From NCBI GenBank assembly GCA_024958795.1, contig JANXHP010000090.1, positions 1 through 32,916 on the forward strand: a stretch of 32,916 bases of DNA, written 5' to 3'. The stretch is from Candidatus Poseidoniaceae archaeon (GTDB lineage Archaea; Thermoplasmatota; Poseidoniia; Poseidoniales; Poseidoniaceae). The stretch's first letter is position 1, and each line of letters starts with the position of its first letter. The notes beneath the pieces are model-generated. The model was given only the letters and a program-made list of their open reading frames with translations, made no database searches and was not told where the DNA came from. Made by a program: the position numbers and the translations under genes. Below, in pieces: positions 16,459 to 25,462 of this stretch.

Positions 16459-16934
16459 TGTCAAACGAACATAGTATGCGCCGTGTTACAGCGATTCGTA
16501 ATGGAACTGTGATTGACCATATTCCATCCGGTCAAGCATTAAGAGTTCTTGAGATGTTAGGAATTGGTGGAAAATCTTCAGTACCGGTTTCCCTAGTAAT
16601 GAATGTCCCATCAAAGAAAATGGGCGCTAAAGATATCATCAAAGTTGAAGATCGTGAATTAACTCAAACAGAATTAGACAGACTTGCTTTGGTTGCTCCA
16701 GATGCTCATGTTGCGATTATTAGAGCTTACTCTGTAGCAGAAAAACTGACGATTAACCTAGGAAGTGAGGTTTCAAATGTTGTTCGTTGTACATTCTCTA
16801 ATTGTATTACTACAAATATGCGTGAACCACTACCACATCGCCTTAAGGTGATTAGTAGAGACCCATTGCATATCCGTTGCCATTATTGTGGACGACCACA
16901 AGACTTGGATGAATTAATCAAGAATGTCTTGTGA
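16458..16934 (+). CDS. pyrI: Aspartate carbamoyltransferase regulatory chain
   Basis: Regulatory subunit that binds nucleotides (CTP, ATP) and assembles with PyrB catalytic trimers. At 158 residues it is typical. The N-terminal allosteric domain includes NGTVIDHIPSGQALRVLEML. The C-terminal zinc site is CTFSNC followed by CHYC, four cysteines as expected. GGAGGTG (16444-16450) inside the end of pyrB lies 7 nt before the ATG, and the ATG shares one base with the pyrB stop. So both subunits should be made at matched levels, with feedback control by CTP, whose synthase (pyrG) is also in the window. It ends 2 nt from the convergent 849-residue gene. Confidence 0.97.
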   Translation: MSNEHSMRRVTAIRNGTVIDHIPSGQALRVLEMLGIGGKSSVPVSLVMNVPSKKMGAKDIIKVEDRELTQTELDRLALVAPDAHVAIIRAYSVAEKLTINLGSEVSNVVRCTFSNCITTNMREPLPHRLKVISRDPLHIRCHYCGRPQDLDELIKNVL

Positions 16935-16936
16935 TT

Positions 16937-19486
16937 TCACAAATCGATTAATCCGTTTGCTTTTATTGCTTGCAAATCAAGGTTGCCTGGTAAACCTAAG
17001 TCAACAGGCATTCCTCCCATTGTGACTACTATTCCTGTCAGATGAGTGTATAGGCAAACAGGGAGGTATGAATCACCATCCTTCAGTGTCTTCCATCCCT
17101 TTGATTTCTTAGCAAGTGCGATTTGTAATCCGTCACCCACATCATGAGCAATCCAAGCATTTGCTTGCCAAGCGTGTTTCTTCAAATTCTTATTCTTTAG
17201 TTCGGGGGCGGGTGCAACATTATGCATTTTTGTCCAAGCACTGACCCAATCTAATCCGGAATCAATACACCATTCCATTCCTGTTTCCTCAGGTAAAGAA
17301 TAATCAGTATGTCCAATCGTCGCTAAATAACGAACAAATGTACGAATATGTGGATGACGTGTATTTGCATCAAATAACTTCTCAGTTGAATCTGCAGCGG
17401 TATGAATTCTACCTTCATCATGGCTAATCAATGCACGAACTAAGTTTCCATGTGGCCATTTCTTAATATTATTATCTGCAATAAATTGCTCAAGTAAATT
17501 GATTGCTCTTTCAAACTGCCCTTCCATTCTTAATCTAGCGATATCCCCTAAGAATTGCATTCTTCCAGCTGGATTATCACGCGGTTTCAATTTACTGACA
17601 GATTCACCGGTGCTCATTCTTTTTATCAGATCCATATTTCTTTTTGTCAATGGATCAACGGCAAGTAATGAATGTAATTCAGGTGCTAATTTTCTTGATT
17701 TAGGACTGAGAACACTGGCAAACCATTGCAATCTAGCACCTTCAATATCATCCTCTGGTAAAAATGCTAAACGAGGTTTCGCTTCATCCAAATCCCTTTG
17801 AGCAAGGCTAGCAGCAGTTAACATCGTCCTTGCAATTTGAGCCTCTCTACCACCTCGTAATGCAAGTAAGGAGATTGCTTCTTCCTCAGCCTCATCCCAT
17901 CGTCCAAGGCTACAAAACACTGTCATTTTTGCACTAATTCTTCTAACCAAGTCAAGTCCTTCAAGGTCTTCACCATGTCCTGCTAAAATGACATCAAGTT
18001 GTTTGAATAATTTATCCCATTCATCATCTGCTATCAGCTGTGAAAGCGGCGTTTGTTTGAGGTATATTTTATCCTCTAATTGAGTTAGCATCTCTCTGTT
18101 TTCACTCATAGAAGCATCAAAATTGATATCTTCTAATTTGCTTCCTCTATTGATGGAACCGGCCCATACAAAGAGGAAAGAAACTTGACCACCAGCGGCT
18201 AACATCCATGTCAATTCTTCTAATCCATCTTTTGTTAGTATGCCACATACGCTATTCTCCCAAGTGCCGCATGCTTCACCTTGCGGTAGGAAACTTGAAT
18301 CCCAGAATGTTATCATTGCCAATGAAAGCAATAGCATACTCTGTCCTGCAAATCCGGTAAAACAAAAGTTGAGTACTTTTGCTTGGACAGAGATTTCTGC
18401 CCTCAATAATCTTGAATCTGCTAATTTAATTCCACCTCTACCCGATACATCTTGAATATCAAGGAAAAGAATCCTTGCAACTTCATAAACGAATAGGAAT
18501 CCAATTAATGCTACGTTGAGAAGAAGGAATAGAAGGACACTAGTAACCATTGGAACCCTAATACCAGCTTGTGGAATGTTTGAGAATAATTCGATTAACC
18601 CAAACCCAAGCATACCACCTTCTTCCATTATCGTTGATTGAACTCTGTATTCTGGAAGTTCTAACACCTTATCAGAATGAACAAATAATGTCGGATCATA
18701 AGCCAAAACAAGGAGAGAAATAACTGTATTTATTGCAACAAATGGCATTGCTATTAGATTCCATTTTACTATTGAAGCGATAGCAATTTGCCTTGTTGAA
18801 GGAATGTGGTTATGAAATGGAGAAGGTTCTCCAGAAGCGATTTTTTTGCTAGACTGATGTAGTGCTTGCCATGAAGAGCCAAGTATTCTACCATAGGCCA
18901 ATACCGCTGGTGCGAATGCAGCAAATGCTGCAATTGAGAATATCCGATTTGATGAAATATTATTGATATCCAATAGTAATGCAACAACAGCAACAATACC
19001 AAACCAAAGAATTGTCAACAATAGATAAGAATATGTTCTCCAAATCGAAGAATCTTGTAAAGTCGCTCTAGAATTACCAAGAGGTTTGATGACTTGAGCA
19101 CCAAGAGATGCTCCACTTGAAACAACTGCAGGCCATGTTATCATTAGTAATGCTAATGCTAATGTTTGAGCATGATAACCAGAATAAATATCAAAACGAA
19201 TCATCAAATATTCAAAGAATAGAAGAAGAGTCCCAGTTAGTGCGAATAGATATGAAGAAACACCGAATCTCATGTATTTACTAGCAAGTAAATCCTTGGC
19301 ATCTTGGAATGATGTTGTGACTCTGTGAACTTCGTATCGTTTCTCTCCCGTTTCAAAAGCAACCTGCAAACCACGTAGTTGTCGTGGAACGATTCTATTC
19401 CAAAATAATAGAGCAGCAGACATTGCAAAAAGCAGTGGCACCAATGCCTCCACTGAAAAATCAGTGATGATAGGTGGTGCGCTCAT
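16937..19486 (-). CDS. Nine-helix membrane protein with C-terminal TPR-like domain
   Basis: An 849-residue protein of unknown family. About nine membrane segments lie near 14-30, 74-93, 107-128, 153-173, 181-200, 240-263, 312-340, 376-396 and 422-443. The loop between the last two has CGTWENSVC, a possible disulfide outside the cell. The C-terminal 400 residues are soluble and helical, with TPR-like patterns such as LGRWDEAEEEAISLLALRGG and MEGQFERAINLLEQFIADN. It contains Trp-rich segments late (WCIDSGLDWVSAWTKM). Upstream on the same strand is thrS, 84 bp away, so it may be read from its own promoter or from the thrS transcript. No enzyme motif is seen. TPR assignment is by eye. Confidence 0.85.
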   Translation of the reverse strand: MSAPPIITDFSVEALVPLLFAMSAALLFWNRIVPRQLRGLQVAFETGEKRYEVHRVTTSFQDAKDLLASKYMRFGVSSYLFALTGTLLLFFEYLMIRFDIYSGYHAQTLALALLMITWPAVVSSGASLGAQVIKPLGNSRATLQDSSIWRTYSYLLLTILWFGIVAVVALLLDINNISSNRIFSIAAFAAFAPAVLAYGRILGSSWQALHQSSKKIASGEPSPFHNHIPSTRQIAIASIVKWNLIAMPFVAINTVISLLVLAYDPTLFVHSDKVLELPEYRVQSTIMEEGGMLGFGLIELFSNIPQAGIRVPMVTSVLLFLLLNVALIGFLFVYEVARILFLDIQDVSGRGGIKLADSRLLRAEISVQAKVLNFCFTGFAGQSMLLLSLAMITFWDSSFLPQGEACGTWENSVCGILTKDGLEELTWMLAAGGQVSFLFVWAGSINRGSKLEDINFDASMSENREMLTQLEDKIYLKQTPLSQLIADDEWDKLFKQLDVILAGHGEDLEGLDLVRRISAKMTVFCSLGRWDEAEEEAISLLALRGGREAQIARTMLTAASLAQRDLDEAKPRLAFLPEDDIEGARLQWFASVLSPKSRKLAPELHSLLAVDPLTKRNMDLIKRMSTGESVSKLKPRDNPAGRMQFLGDIARLRMEGQFERAINLLEQFIADNNIKKWPHGNLVRALISHDEGRIHTAADSTEKLFDANTRHPHIRTFVRYLATIGHTDYSLPEETGMEWCIDSGLDWVSAWTKMHNVAPAPELKNKNLKKHAWQANAWIAHDVGDGLQIALAKKSKGWKTLKDGDSYLPVCLYTHLTGIVVTMGGMPVDLGLPGNLDLQAIKANGLIDL

Positions 19487-19570
19487 ACTCTATGCTCTCT
19501 ATTGTCGCATTTCACTTTATGGTGCACAATGCAAGAAATGGGAGATTTTCAAACATACTCAAGTATTCCA

Positions 19571-21604
19571 TCAATTTTCAGGTTGCTGTTGGCTAGGAAC
19601 CAACCCTGGTTGAGAATCTTTGTTAGAAATCTCTGTAATTAAGTCAGTAATGAATTGGTCGAGAGGAATATCAGAAACTTGATCTCCATTTCTTGCCCGT
19701 AGGCTAACAGTCCGATTCGATGCTTCACCTTCTCCGAGGATTACCATATAGGCAGGTTGCATTTTTCTGTGGGTACGAATCTTCTTTCCAATCGTATCAT
19801 CTCCATCATCAATCAATACTCGTATTTCATTTTTCTTTAGCAATTCAGCGACTTCTTGTGCAAATTGTTTATGCTTTTCTGAAATAGTGATAATATGGCA
19901 TTGAGTCGGTGTTAGCCAAGTAGGGAACTTTCCAGCAAAGTGTTCTATTAGAACTCCAACGAATCTTTCCATACTACCGAATGGAGCTCTGTGAATCATT
20001 ACAGGGCGATGCATTTCTCCATCATTTCCTTTGTACAATAAGTCAAATCGTTCAGGTAGATTATAATCGACTTGTACAGTTCCAAGTTGCCACTCTCTTC
20101 CAATAACATCTCTAACAACGAAGTCTATCTTTGGCCCGTAAAATGCAGCCTCTCCTTCTTCTTCCGCCCATTCAACTCCTAATGATTGAGCAGCAGAGCG
20201 ACAAGCATCTTCTGCTTTAGCCCATGCTTCAGGTTGACCAACATACTTGTCAGAATTAGGGTCTCGTAGTCCAACTCTTACTCGGTAATCGGTCATGCCT
20301 AATCTATCAAAGATAATTTGAACCAATTCAATACAACCTAGAACTTCTTCAGCAATTTGTTCCTCGGTTACGAATAAGTGAGCATCATCTTGAGTAAATC
20401 CACGAACTCTTGTCATTCCAGAGATTTCACCAGATTGTTCCCAGCGATATACGGTACCAAACTCAGCCAATCTCAGAGGTAAATCACGGTAACTACGGGC
20501 TTGTGAAGCATATATTTTGACATGGTGAGGACAGTTCATTGGCTTTAGCATATATCCATCAATATCACCTGATTTCATTAGATTAGCAAGTTCAGAACAT
20601 GAGCATCCTTCATCAGCCAACTTCTTCATCAAATCTCTTTCAACCAGTGGAGGGTATTGCGATTCTTGATAGTAAGGGAAGTGTCCAGAGGTTCGATACA
20701 AATCCAATTTTCCAACATGTGGAGTGAATACTTGCGAGTATCCTTGACGTCGTAGATGGAAGGAAATGAAATCCTGTAATTGTTGGCGAATAATTGAACC
20801 GCGAGGAGTCCACAAAATTAGTCCCTGTCCAACTTCTTCATCAATATGGAATAATTGTAAATCCTTTCCAAGTTTACGATGGTCTCTTTTCTTGGCTTCT
20901 TCAATATTCTTTAAAGTGGCTTTTAGAGCATCTTTTGTAGGTTCAACCAAACCATAAATTCGTACTAATTGCTCTCTATCTTGATCTCCACGCCAGTAAG
21001 CAGAAGATACAGAAGTTAGTTTGACGAACATTAATCGTGATAGATTTGGAACGTGTGGTCCTAAACATAGGTCATACCATTCTCCTTGTTTGTAAATAGT
21101 TGAACCAGCACCATCTTCCAATTTATCGTTAATGATTTCCATCTTGTACGGATTGTGTTCAAAGTGAGATTTCAAATCATCTTCATCCAATTCAATTCTT
21201 TCAACGACAGCATTCTGCTTAGCCAAGAATTGCATTTTCTTTTGAATTGCTTTGAGGTCAGCCTCTGTTATCGGGTCCATTTTGAAATCATAGTAAAATC
21301 CTCTTTCAATAGCAGGTCCAATAGTAGGCAATGCTCCAGGATAAAGTTCGGTAACAGCTTGTGCTAATAGATGGGCTGCACTGTGGCGCAGAATGTGTAT
21401 TCCCGCCTCAGAATCTGAGAGAATACCTTCAACAGAACAACTGGAAGAAAGTTCAGTTGACATGTCTCTTTCAACACCATCAACAGTCGCCGCCAAGCAT
21501 CCATGCTTACGTCCTAATGCATCAGTAATCACTTCTGCACAGGTTATTCCTTCAGCGTATTCATTGACAGTTCCATCTGGTAAAGTTACGTTAATCATTG
21601 ACAT
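19571..21604 (-). CDS. thrS: Threonyl-tRNA synthetase, bacterial type
   Basis: Charges tRNA-Thr. The 677 residues contain, in order, a TGS domain (about 1-62), the SAD editing domain with HSAAH (74-78) and CLGPH (180-184), the class II catalytic core with MNCPHH (356-361), motif 2 in AEFGTVYRWEQSG (about 380-392) and motif 3 in GSMERFVGVLIEHF, and an anticodon-binding domain. This is the bacterial/eukaryotic layout; most archaeal enzymes have a different, D-aminoacyl deacylase-like editing domain. An insert of about 25 residues with CSCSELANLM precedes MNCPHH. Start taken at ATG 21604 (MSMINVTLPDG) with GAGG 8 nt upstream; the open frame runs on to 21688 through a GC-rich leader. Likely an old transfer from bacteria. 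Confidence 0.96.
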   Translation of the reverse strand: MSMINVTLPDGTVNEYAEGITCAEVITDALGRKHGCLAATVDGVERDMSTELSSSCSVEGILSDSEAGIHILRHSAAHLLAQAVTELYPGALPTIGPAIERGFYYDFKMDPITEADLKAIQKKMQFLAKQNAVVERIELDEDDLKSHFEHNPYKMEIINDKLEDGAGSTIYKQGEWYDLCLGPHVPNLSRLMFVKLTSVSSAYWRGDQDREQLVRIYGLVEPTKDALKATLKNIEEAKKRDHRKLGKDLQLFHIDEEVGQGLILWTPRGSIIRQQLQDFISFHLRRQGYSQVFTPHVGKLDLYRTSGHFPYYQESQYPPLVERDLMKKLADEGCSCSELANLMKSGDIDGYMLKPMNCPHHVKIYASQARSYRDLPLRLAEFGTVYRWEQSGEISGMTRVRGFTQDDAHLFVTEEQIAEEVLGCIELVQIIFDRLGMTDYRVRVGLRDPNSDKYVGQPEAWAKAEDACRSAAQSLGVEWAEEEGEAAFYGPKIDFVVRDVIGREWQLGTVQVDYNLPERFDLLYKGNDGEMHRPVMIHRAPFGSMERFVGVLIEHFAGKFPTWLTPTQCHIITISEKHKQFAQEVAELLKKNEIRVLIDDGDDTIGKKIRTHRKMQPAYMVILGEGEASNRTVSLRARNGDQVSDIPLDQFITDLITEISNKDSQPGLVPSQQQPEN

Positions 21605-21627
21605 CACACTAGCCTCAGATTGTTGAA

Positions 21628-21672
21628 ACACGCCCCGCAGGGTGTGCCCGACAATCCTTGGGGGGCGTCGGC
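21628..21672 (-). promoter_or_regulatory. GC-rich structured leader upstream of thrS
   Basis: A GC-rich island in AT-rich surroundings just before thrS. Plus-strand pairs: ACGCCCC (21630-21636) with GGGGCGT (21662-21668); CCGAC (21648-21652) with GTCGG (21667-21671); and ACAC (21628-21631) with GTGT (21642-21645). The first two share bases 21667-21668, so they exclude each other, as in an attenuator-like switch. Alternatively it is only a hairpin between the acidic-protein gene and thrS. Confidence 0.4.
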
Positions 21673-21734
21673 AACCTATCAATTCCACCTTTGGCTCTGA
21701 TTACTCAAGCATCAATCAAAGACGAAATTGATGA

Positions 21735-22142
21735 TTACCAAGTGGCTTCAAAGTCATCACCAATTGTTGAAGATGGCTTATCTTTGATTTCTTGTTTGAT
21801 TTTTTGTGGCTGTTGTGCTAATACTTCTGCCTCAAGCCGAGCCTTTTCCATAGCGATTCTTTCTTCTTCAGCAGGACTTGTAATGTCAAGTCCTCCTTTT
21901 GTTTCAAGTGTAGAAGAATTGGGCTTTACTACGAATGATTGTCTAGATTCTACAGCATCAATTTTGTAGCCATACTTTGGCTCCGATGCAGCAATAGGTT
22001 GATTTTCTTGGTCAGTGTTGTCAATTGGTTGCTCATTTATTGGCTCAGATGTATTGATTTTACTTTCACCAATTTTCAATTCTGCAAAGCCACTGGCCAG
22101 AGTATCTTCTAGGTTTGGAATAGTCTCATCATAACTGCGCAT
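21735..22142 (-). CDS. Small acidic hypothetical protein
   Basis: A 135-residue polar protein of low complexity with no membrane segment. It is rich in Glu, Ser, Pro and Gln, with a helical charged stretch (EEERIAMEKARLEAEVLAQQ) near the C-terminus and an end in IGDDFEATW. I recognise no domain; much of it looks disordered. Start set at ATG 22142 (MRSYDETIPNLE); a TTG at 22202 would add 20 residues. It lies 130 bp upstream of thrS on the same strand and diverges from the ATP-NAD kinase-like gene. A real gene is likely because the frame is open, uses sensible codons, and no other gene occupies the space. Confidence 0.6.
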   Translation of the reverse strand: MRSYDETIPNLEDTLASGFAELKIGESKINTSEPINEQPIDNTDQENQPIAASEPKYGYKIDAVESRQSFVVKPNSSTLETKGGLDITSPAEEERIAMEKARLEAEVLAQQPQKIKQEIKDKPSSTIGDDFEATW

Positions 22143-22248
22143 AGCATGGCTAGGAGTTGATAACAATTCAATATTGTTGAGAATTATCTTGAAAATTGGC
22201 AATTATTTTTCTCCGCACATTGATGAATGTTGAGCAGGTGGCAGTGCC

Positions 22249-23436
22249 ATGCGAGTCGGCATCATCGTAAATCCTGATGCTGGCTTAGGTGGCCGCTTAG
22301 GCTTCAAGGGCAGTGATGGTAGGGCTGAGGAAGCAAGGGCTGCTGGAGCCCAAGACAGGGCCGGTCCAAGAATGCAACAATGCATTGACAAATTGAGCCA
22401 ACTTCTCAATAGTAGTCTAAACCGTCAAGGTAAGGAAATGGAATTTGTTTGCTGGTCTGGCCGTATGGGTTCTTCTTGGATAGGTCAAATTCCAGCAACA
22501 ATAATTGGAGAATCACCACAATCAACTTCAGCGCAGGATACGGCTTTGCTGGTAAAACAGTTAATTGATTCAGAAATAGATCTAATTCTCTATGCAGGAG
22601 GAGATGGAACTACGAGAGATATTGTAAAGGCGCTCGAAAGCATTGGCAAGTCCGCTTCTAAAACTGCAATCGTAGGTGTTCCAGGTGGTGTAAAAATGCA
22701 TAGCGGTTGTTTTGCTACAACACCTATTGCAGCAGCTGAAGTTGTATTAGCATATCATCTTGGAGATTTGCGAACTGGAATTACTGAAGTAATGGATTTA
22801 GATGAAGAAGTCTATCAAACAGGTGTTTGGAAAGTTCAGATGTATGGTGAAGCATGGACTCCAAGTAGTCCACGATACATGCAAGGTGCTAAGGAACAGG
22901 TTGAACGTGCAAGTGAAGAAGATACAATTGAAGCACTTGCTGAACATATCAAGGTGTTAACTGCAGAAAATGATGATTTGATGATAGTTTGGGGTAGTGG
23001 TGGTACTTTGAAGCGAATGGCTCAGCACTGTGGCCATGAATTGACTTTGCTTGGAATTGACATAGAATCACCTGCAACTAATGGAGATACAAATCGTACA
23101 ATTCACCTTGACTTAAACGAACAAAGTTTGTTGAAAATAATCCGGGAACACAAAAACACTGATGGAGAATCAAAACCAATATTGTTACTTCTTTCACCGA
23201 TGGGAGGCCAAGGATTCCTAATTGGAAGAGGCAATTTACAACTTTCACCCGAAGTTCTTATGGAAATTGGCATTGATAATATTCTTGGAGTTGCAACTCC
23301 GAGTAAATTGATTGGTTTGTCAAATGTTAGGATTGATACAGGCGACGTTGCACTTGATGAAATGTTTCAAAAAAAGAGATTCATCAAAATATTGCAAGGA
23401 TTCCGTACTACGAGACTCATTAGAATTGCAGAATGA
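22249..23436 (+). CDS. ATP-NAD kinase family protein (COG3199-like)
   Basis: A 395-residue member of the diacylglycerol/NAD kinase-like superfamily, the group annotated as predicted ATP- or polyphosphate-dependent NAD kinases (AcoX-like). It opens with VGIIVNPDAGLGGRLGFKGS, typical of this group. The nucleotide-binding GGDGTTRD lies near 117-124, followed by GVPGGVKMHSG. The C-terminal half has SPMGGQGFLIGRGNLQLSP and NILGVATPSKL, also characteristic. AGGTGG lies about 7 nt before ATG 22249. It stands alone, divergent from the small acidic gene. Whether it truly phosphorylates NAD cannot be told; some relatives lie in acetoin-metabolism clusters. Confidence 0.88.
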   Translation: MRVGIIVNPDAGLGGRLGFKGSDGRAEEARAAGAQDRAGPRMQQCIDKLSQLLNSSLNRQGKEMEFVCWSGRMGSSWIGQIPATIIGESPQSTSAQDTALLVKQLIDSEIDLILYAGGDGTTRDIVKALESIGKSASKTAIVGVPGGVKMHSGCFATTPIAAAEVVLAYHLGDLRTGITEVMDLDEEVYQTGVWKVQMYGEAWTPSSPRYMQGAKEQVERASEEDTIEALAEHIKVLTAENDDLMIVWGSGGTLKRMAQHCGHELTLLGIDIESPATNGDTNRTIHLDLNEQSLLKIIREHKNTDGESKPILLLLSPMGGQGFLIGRGNLQLSPEVLMEIGIDNILGVATPSKLIGLSNVRIDTGDVALDEMFQKKRFIKILQGFRTTRLIRIAE

Positions 23437-23599
23437 TCTACAATCTAGTTATCTTCATTCAATTTTGCAATATTTGTTAGAAGAATCGATGTTAGCGTTA
23501 GGTATAGTAGTCCAAGAATAATTACAGTTTGCATATATTATACTTGTTTCTGCTACTTCTAAAGAGTATTGGCTCCGAATGATGATCGGTCTGTCCGAA

Positions 23600-23848
23600 T
23601 CACTTAGATGCGATAGGATTGCCGTCTCCGTCTTTGTAACTGCCAGTGACGAGCTTGACAATATCGACGAGCCACCAAAGCCCCATTCCACCGAATGTGA
23701 TGAATTTTAGTATGCCCAAACCGATTGAACCGGCGTACATTCGGTCAATACCAGGTATTAGTATGGCCAAAAGTAACGTGACGAGCCATTCCTTTTCAGA
23801 GTTCATTTGTTGTGCTTGCTGTACTTGCTGTTCTACTTGTGGTTGCAT
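23600..23848 (-). CDS. TM2 domain membrane protein
   Basis: An 82-residue protein with a Gln-rich N-terminus (QPQVEQQVQQAQQMN) followed by the TM2 domain: a first helix WLVTLLLAILIPG, the loop IDRMYAGS in place of the usual (H/D)RFYLG, then GILKFITFGGMGLWWLVDIV. TM2 proteins are small two-helix membrane proteins of largely unknown role. ATG 23848 has no Shine-Dalgarno; TTATTA about 27 bp upstream would fit a TATA box for a leaderless mRNA. The mini-zincin gene lies 84 bp upstream on the same strand. Confidence 0.85.
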   Translation of the reverse strand: MQPQVEQQVQQAQQMNSEKEWLVTLLLAILIPGIDRMYAGSIGLGILKFITFGGMGLWWLVDIVKLVTGSYKDGDGNPIASK

Positions 23849-23932
23849 GAAATGTGCTATGCCGGAGAGTTAATAAGTCTTATTTTTATCATTTAGTAGA
23901 GATAATATTCTTTCTTTTGGAGTCTTCAGTTG

Positions 23933-24175
23933 TTACAAGCCGTATTCCCTAGCAAGACTTGCCTCCATGGAATAAAATTCAGGGCTATGAGATTCAACGA
24001 TATGAGGATGTTTGGTGCGGAGGTATAGATGAACAAATTCATGGTTCATAGCACGAAGAAATGTTTTCTCTTTCCACGAATATAATAAAATATATTTCGG
24101 ATGGTTGCAGTGAATTTGCGGATTGCCGAAACAATTATCCGCCATTCTGATATCATAATCACCATGCCGAATCAT
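23933..24175 (-). CDS. Small HExxH (zincin-like) protein
   Basis: An 80-residue protein with NHEFVHLYL, an HExxH zinc-metalloprotease motif, followed 13 residues later by SHSPEF, where His would be a third zinc ligand, as in SprT/YgjP-like mini-zincins. The segment before it (DYDIRMADNCFGN...YILLYSW) fits the beta-strand that precedes the active-site helix in these folds. I prefer ATG 24175 because the DIR strand looks like part of the domain; ATG 24145 would give 70 residues. With ATG 24175 its first codons overlap the first codons of the divergent M23-like gene by 12 bp. Peptidase activity is inferred. Confidence 0.7.
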   Translation of the reverse strand: MIRHGDYDIRMADNCFGNPQIHCNHPKYILLYSWKEKTFLRAMNHEFVHLYLRTKHPHIVESHSPEFYSMEASLAREYGL

Positions 24176-25462
24176 CTTTGGGAGAAACTCGGTGTTGGAG
24201 TGGTTGCAACCTTGCTTGTTGTTTCGGCGATTTTCGTCATCTTCACCGAGGAGTTGGTCAGCACCTTTGACGACTTTCCTGAGTGCTCTGAAGATACACA
24301 GTTCGATAGTGAAATGTTTGACATCGAGGAAATCGTGAACATCGTCCCTCTAGGGAATTACAATCCCCCAGGGCATACTTTTCCAACAGAACACATGTAT
24401 GTGGAATTCAATCAAACAAGTTCGATGAAGGTGTATGCTCCCGGAAATGTGAAGGTTACTTACATTGGTTCAAAGGAATATTCCGAAGACCAAATGCAGG
24501 ATTGGTCGGATTATGATATCAGCATGAAATCTTGTAATGATGTAACCATGCACTTGATGCACATGCAATTGGATTCTGAATTGCTTTCGAAAGGTGGTGC
24601 TGAAAAAAGGTCGTGTCGCAGTTATGAAACTCATAATTCAGAGATTGAAATGTGTCAATATGACTCCGATTTTTGGATTGAGGCAGGCACTCTGCTAGGA
24701 ACCGCTGGCAATCCACAAAACAATCACTTCAATTTTGATATGGGAGTCAAGGATAGACGAATCACAAATGATTTCATCGATAAGGAAGTAAACGAGCACT
24801 TCCTGAATTCCGTTTGTCCTTTCGAATATTTTTCCAATGAAACCCGCCAAGAAATGGAATCCAAAGCAAGAGGTTGGGGTCGTGCGGAAAATGTGATTAA
24901 TCCATGTGGAGAGATTGTCTTCGATCTCAAAGGTACAGCGCAGGGCAATTGGGTGAGGGAGGGCACACCTCGTAATTCTAAGACACTCTATGACGAGTAT
25001 GGATTGGGTTTGTATTATGACAACATAAAACAAGATGATCTAGTAATTTCTTCAAGTAGTGATGGTGGTTATTCTTACAGATTCGAGCCGACTGATGCGG
25101 GTCTAGTAAACAGAAGTTTTTCATCAGTCGTTGCTGATGATAACATCTATTGTTACGAAACCGGTAATTATCCCTATGACCTCATTCTAATCGAGCTAAT
25201 AGATGATGAGCATTTGAAGATAGAACGAAAAGATGGCCCTCTCTCCTGTTCAGAATCTGGAGATTTGGAATTCTCGGGTGATGTTGAAATGTTTGTTCGG
25301 TATGAGACCTCTCCTCCTGAATGGTATTCCACATCTACTGAAGTGGAGGAGGAGATTGGCATAATGGTGCCAATACTCCTTTGCAGCCTCGCACTTCTAA
25401 TCAGTTTGGCAATTGGATGCTCAGTCTTTCGCAGAAGGGGCGCTATGAAAAATGGCGATTGA
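24164..25462 (+). CDS. Membrane-anchored M23 peptidase-like extracytoplasmic protein
   Basis: A 432-residue protein with an N-terminal membrane segment or signal (VGVVATLLVVSAIFVIF, 11-27), a Cys-rich extracytoplasmic region and a C-terminal helix (MVPILLCSLALLISLAIGC) followed by FRRRG. Residues 70-200 have the layout of a LytM/M23 beta-sheet domain: GHTFPTEHMYVEF, VYAPGNVKVTYIG, VTMHLMHM, WIEAGTLLGTAG and NNHFNFDMGV. The usual HxH zinc motif is replaced by HFNFD, so catalysis is doubtful. About eleven cysteines suggest disulfides outside the cell. Start chosen at ATG 24164 because the membrane helix follows at once; ATG 24101 would add 21 residues and run deep into the divergent gene. A role at the cell surface is likely; substrate unknown. 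Confidence 0.72.
   Translation: MPNHLWEKLGVGVVATLLVVSAIFVIFTEELVSTFDDFPECSEDTQFDSEMFDIEEIVNIVPLGNYNPPGHTFPTEHMYVEFNQTSSMKVYAPGNVKVTYIGSKEYSEDQMQDWSDYDISMKSCNDVTMHLMHMQLDSELLSKGGAEKRSCRSYETHNSEIEMCQYDSDFWIEAGTLLGTAGNPQNNHFNFDMGVKDRRITNDFIDKEVNEHFLNSVCPFEYFSNETRQEMESKARGWGRAENVINPCGEIVFDLKGTAQGNWVREGTPRNSKTLYDEYGLGLYYDNIKQDDLVISSSSDGGYSYRFEPTDAGLVNRSFSSVVADDNIYCYETGNYPYDLILIELIDDEHLKIERKDGPLSCSESGDLEFSGDVEMFVRYETSPPEWYSTSTEVEEEIGIMVPILLCSLALLISLAIGCSVFRRRGAMKNGD

Noticed and set aside
23437-23599. Possible small gene between the ATP-NAD kinase-like and TM2 genes
   Set aside because: Open frames there only overlap the ends of the flanking genes and show no start signal or domain pattern.
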